Assembly (NCBI GenBank): GCA_022841645.1
Contig: JALHRC010000002.1
Coordinates: forward strand, 1 to 36,845
DNA length: 36,845 nucleotides
Origin: Minisyncoccota bacterium
GTDB taxonomy: Bacteria > Patescibacteriota > Minisyncoccia > Phycocordibacterales > UBA918
Reading direction: 5' to 3'
Shown piece by piece: positions 35,450 through 36,845 of this stretch. The stretch's first letter is position 1. The number at the start of each line of letters is the position of its first letter. The position numbers were made by a program, and so were the translations under genes. The notes under the pieces were generated by a model that worked only from the letters and a program-made list of their open reading frames with translations, did not search any database and was not told where the DNA came from.

Positions 35450-35469
35450 TGGGGATAAGCTGTTGATAA
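35450..35469 (+). promoter_or_regulatory. Tandem TGNNGATAA motifs upstream of the last gene
   Basis: TGGGGATAA (35450-35458) and TGTTGATAA (35461-35469) are 11 nt apart, the same spacing as the TGTGCATAA/AGTGCATAA pair at 25516-25535. They resemble DnaA-box-like sites on the minus strand or a transcription factor site. Confidence 0.35.
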
Positions 35470-35497
35470 GGCAGTGATTTATAGGTTGAAAAACTGT

Positions 35498-35503
35498 TAA
35501 AAT
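35498..35503 (+). promoter_or_regulatory. Putative -10 box of the last gene
   Basis: TAAAAT, with a weak GTGATT-like -35 about 18 nt upstream, would start transcription near 35510 and place the following hairpin in the leader. The evidence is modest because the region is AT-rich. Confidence 0.3.
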
Positions 35504-35521
35504 ATTTATGTGATGGGAATA

Positions 35522-35540
35522 ACGCACATCTAATGTGCGT
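35522..35540 (+). terminator. Hairpin between the cohesin operon and the last gene
   Basis: ACGCACAT (35522-35529) and ATGTGCGT (35533-35540) form a perfect 8-bp stem with loop CTA, followed by ACTTTTGCTT. It may end the cohesin operon or be a leader structure of the next gene. Confidence 0.5.
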
Positions 35541-35559
35541 ACTTTTGCTTACAAATGAA

Positions 35560-36845
35560 ATGAATTTCAGAGCAACAAATTCAACCTCGTCCCGGTCTAC
35601 TCTTTACCGCCTTGTGTTTGGGGCACGCATTTCAACGTGTGTGTTATTTTTGCTCTTCATTTCCTTCCTTCTACAACCTTTCCATCGCCTGCAGGCCGAA
35701 GAACTGGGTGATGGCTCCAATGAGGACACCTCAACTCTTGAGATTACGAGTTCAGACGATGAGTTGGTTGTGTCACCCGAAATTCCCGTCCCACCACCTG
35801 AGACTGAGGCGTTAGTAAATGAGACAAATGCTGACGTGCAAGAAGATCACGAGCCTGACCAATTTCCTGATGGCGAAGCTGGAGCTGATCCGGAATCAAG
35901 TAATGGTGATCATTATGAAGACGTCTCTCCCACGGCTACTTCTGCCGATTTAGTTTCTGATCGCCCGGACGAGGTAGTGGAACTAGCCAGCACAACCACT
36001 ATTAGCACCACTACCGGTGAGCTCTCTTCTACGACACCGCCTGAGGATATTTCAGGTATTTCAACTGATTCAGGTTCAGAGCCTACAAATCCAGAAATTA
36101 CTCCAGGCACAAGTAGTACTTCACCACTTGAGGGCCAGGAATTATCTGAAGAGATCGCTGTGCCCACTACTACCGAGTCGCTTCCGCTGGTGCACGAGTC
36201 ATACAGTGATAGGGAAGTGCGTTTTCTCAAGTCTGACTGTGTGCAGGTTGGTAATGGGTCGTACTACTGCCAGCCTGCCGGCAGTGCCGCCAGCACCCGC
36301 GACGCACTTGTCGCAGAACCCGATAGTGATGGAGATCTTGAAATATTTCTTATAAAAGATGGCCAGTATTACCAACTTACCCATAACACAGTTGATGACG
36401 CCGCCCCGTATTACGACGGTCGATCAAAAACCATGGTGTGGCATCGACTTCATCATAACGACCGCTACATCATCATGGAATATGATTTTGAAACCGCGAC
36501 CGAATCCATCGTTTCAGAAACGGGATACAACGAAATGGAGCCGACACGTTTCGGCAACAAAACTGTCTGGCAGCGTTGGGTTGAAGACCGTTGGCACATA
36601 GTGCTCAATGTTGATGGTAAAGAAACCCTCCTTACCACAGCCGACGCGCACCACCTAGCCCCACACATACGTGGTGACTTAGTGATGTGGCAAATTGTCA
36701 CAGCAGAAGGAAGTAAGCACCTTGAAATTTATGATTTGCTGTCGGGAGTATATACCACCATTGACGACGCTGAGGGTTCAGCAATGACCAATCCGCGTAT
36801 GATGATGGTGTACGAAGCTGTCTACGAAAATGGAGATGTGGTCAC
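35560..36845 (+). CDS. Partial secreted stalked surface protein with propeller-like domain (3' end beyond the window)
   Basis: This open frame is not in the ORF track because it has no stop before the window ends. From ATG 35560 it reads 428 codons without interruption. A signal peptide ends near LQA-46 after a hydrophobic core (VLFLLFISFLL). Residues ~47-205 are an acidic Ser/Thr/Pro/Glu stalk much like residues 85-325 of the giant protein. Then a folded part begins (ESYSDREVRFLKSDC) with Cys pairs and repeated blades of the type VWHRLHHNDRYIIMEYD, VWQRWVEDRWHIVLN and VMWQIVTAEGSKHLEIYD, suggesting a TolB/WD40-like beta-propeller. Other readings of the same region (35612, 36017 and 36359 +) are shadows. 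It might be another very large envelope protein; its true length cannot be seen. Confidence 0.88.
   Translation, partial: MNFRATNSTSSRSTLYRLVFGARISTCVLFLLFISFLLQPFHRLQAEELGDGSNEDTSTLEITSSDDELVVSPEIPVPPPETEALVNETNADVQEDHEPDQFPDGEAGADPESSNGDHYEDVSPTATSADLVSDRPDEVVELASTTTISTTTGELSSTTPPEDISGISTDSGSEPTNPEITPGTSSTSPLEGQELSEEIAVPTTTESLPLVHESYSDREVRFLKSDCVQVGNGSYYCQPAGSAASTRDALVAEPDSDGDLEIFLIKDGQYYQLTHNTVDDAAPYYDGRSKTMVWHRLHHNDRYIIMEYDFETATESIVSETGYNEMEPTRFGNKTVWQRWVEDRWHIVLNVDGKETLLTTADAHHLAPHIRGDLVMWQIVTAEGSKHLEIYDLLSGVYTTIDDAEGSAMTNPRMMMVYEAVYENGDVV

Overview
The window looks like a chromosomal piece of an ultra-small, streamlined bacterium of the Patescibacteria/CPR (Parcubacteria-like) type. The reasons are one 21-kb gene for a surface protein built from DUF2341, LamG-like, FN3-like and Ser/Thr-rich beta repeats, surface proteins held by membrane helices instead of LPxTG motifs, mostly weak or absent Shine-Dalgarno sites, and standard stop codon use (TGA ends the 31171 gene, so genetic code 25 is not in use). 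This placement is an inference; no rRNA, tRNA or ribosomal marker is present. All genes lie on the + strand, and every protein-coding gene except the ABC ATPase and a 59-codon small ORF has a signal peptide or membrane segment.

Layout. (1) 112-22656: a 7008-aa membrane-anchored giant protein followed 9 nt later by a secreted four-FN3 protein. (2) 22657-22972: an unusual intergenic stretch. It carries a near-exact copy of the last codons of the FN3 gene, two palindromic repeat units and a hairpin leader. (3) 22973-25505: a MacB/FtsX-type ABC pair whose ATPase has a helical C-terminal extension of about 210 residues. (4) 25590-27446: a 618-aa anchored protein that shares its C-terminal Cys-containing 'YGALEP' module with the giant protein; a strong terminator follows. 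(5) 27544-29613: a two-gene unit of a DUF916/NEW3-like membrane protein and a secreted dockerin protein. (6) 29614-31100: a probable abundant surface protein (381 aa) with its own promoter, a structured leader, a well-placed Shine-Dalgarno site driving a 59-codon upstream ORF, and a terminator. (7) 31171-35448: a tight four-gene operon with three cohesin-domain proteins, one of which also carries a dockerin, plus a coiled-coil membrane protein. (8) 35560-end: the 5' part of another stalked surface protein, absent from the ORF track because it runs off the window.

How the genes may work together. Two cohesins are displayed on C-terminally anchored membrane proteins, a third is fused to a dockerin, and a further dockerin sits on a secreted Cys-rich/Ig-like protein. 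This is the minimal parts list for a cohesin-dockerin surface assembly, but no glycoside hydrolase is present, so it reads as a structural or adhesive scaffold and not a cellulosome. The giant protein, the 618-aa and 381-aa proteins and the partial gene at the end would supply the rest of the cell envelope, and the ABC pair may move or position envelope components. The best candidates for undescribed biology are this cohesin/dockerin assembly and the leader with its coupled small ORF at 29658-29882. These functional links are inferences from domain content and gene order.
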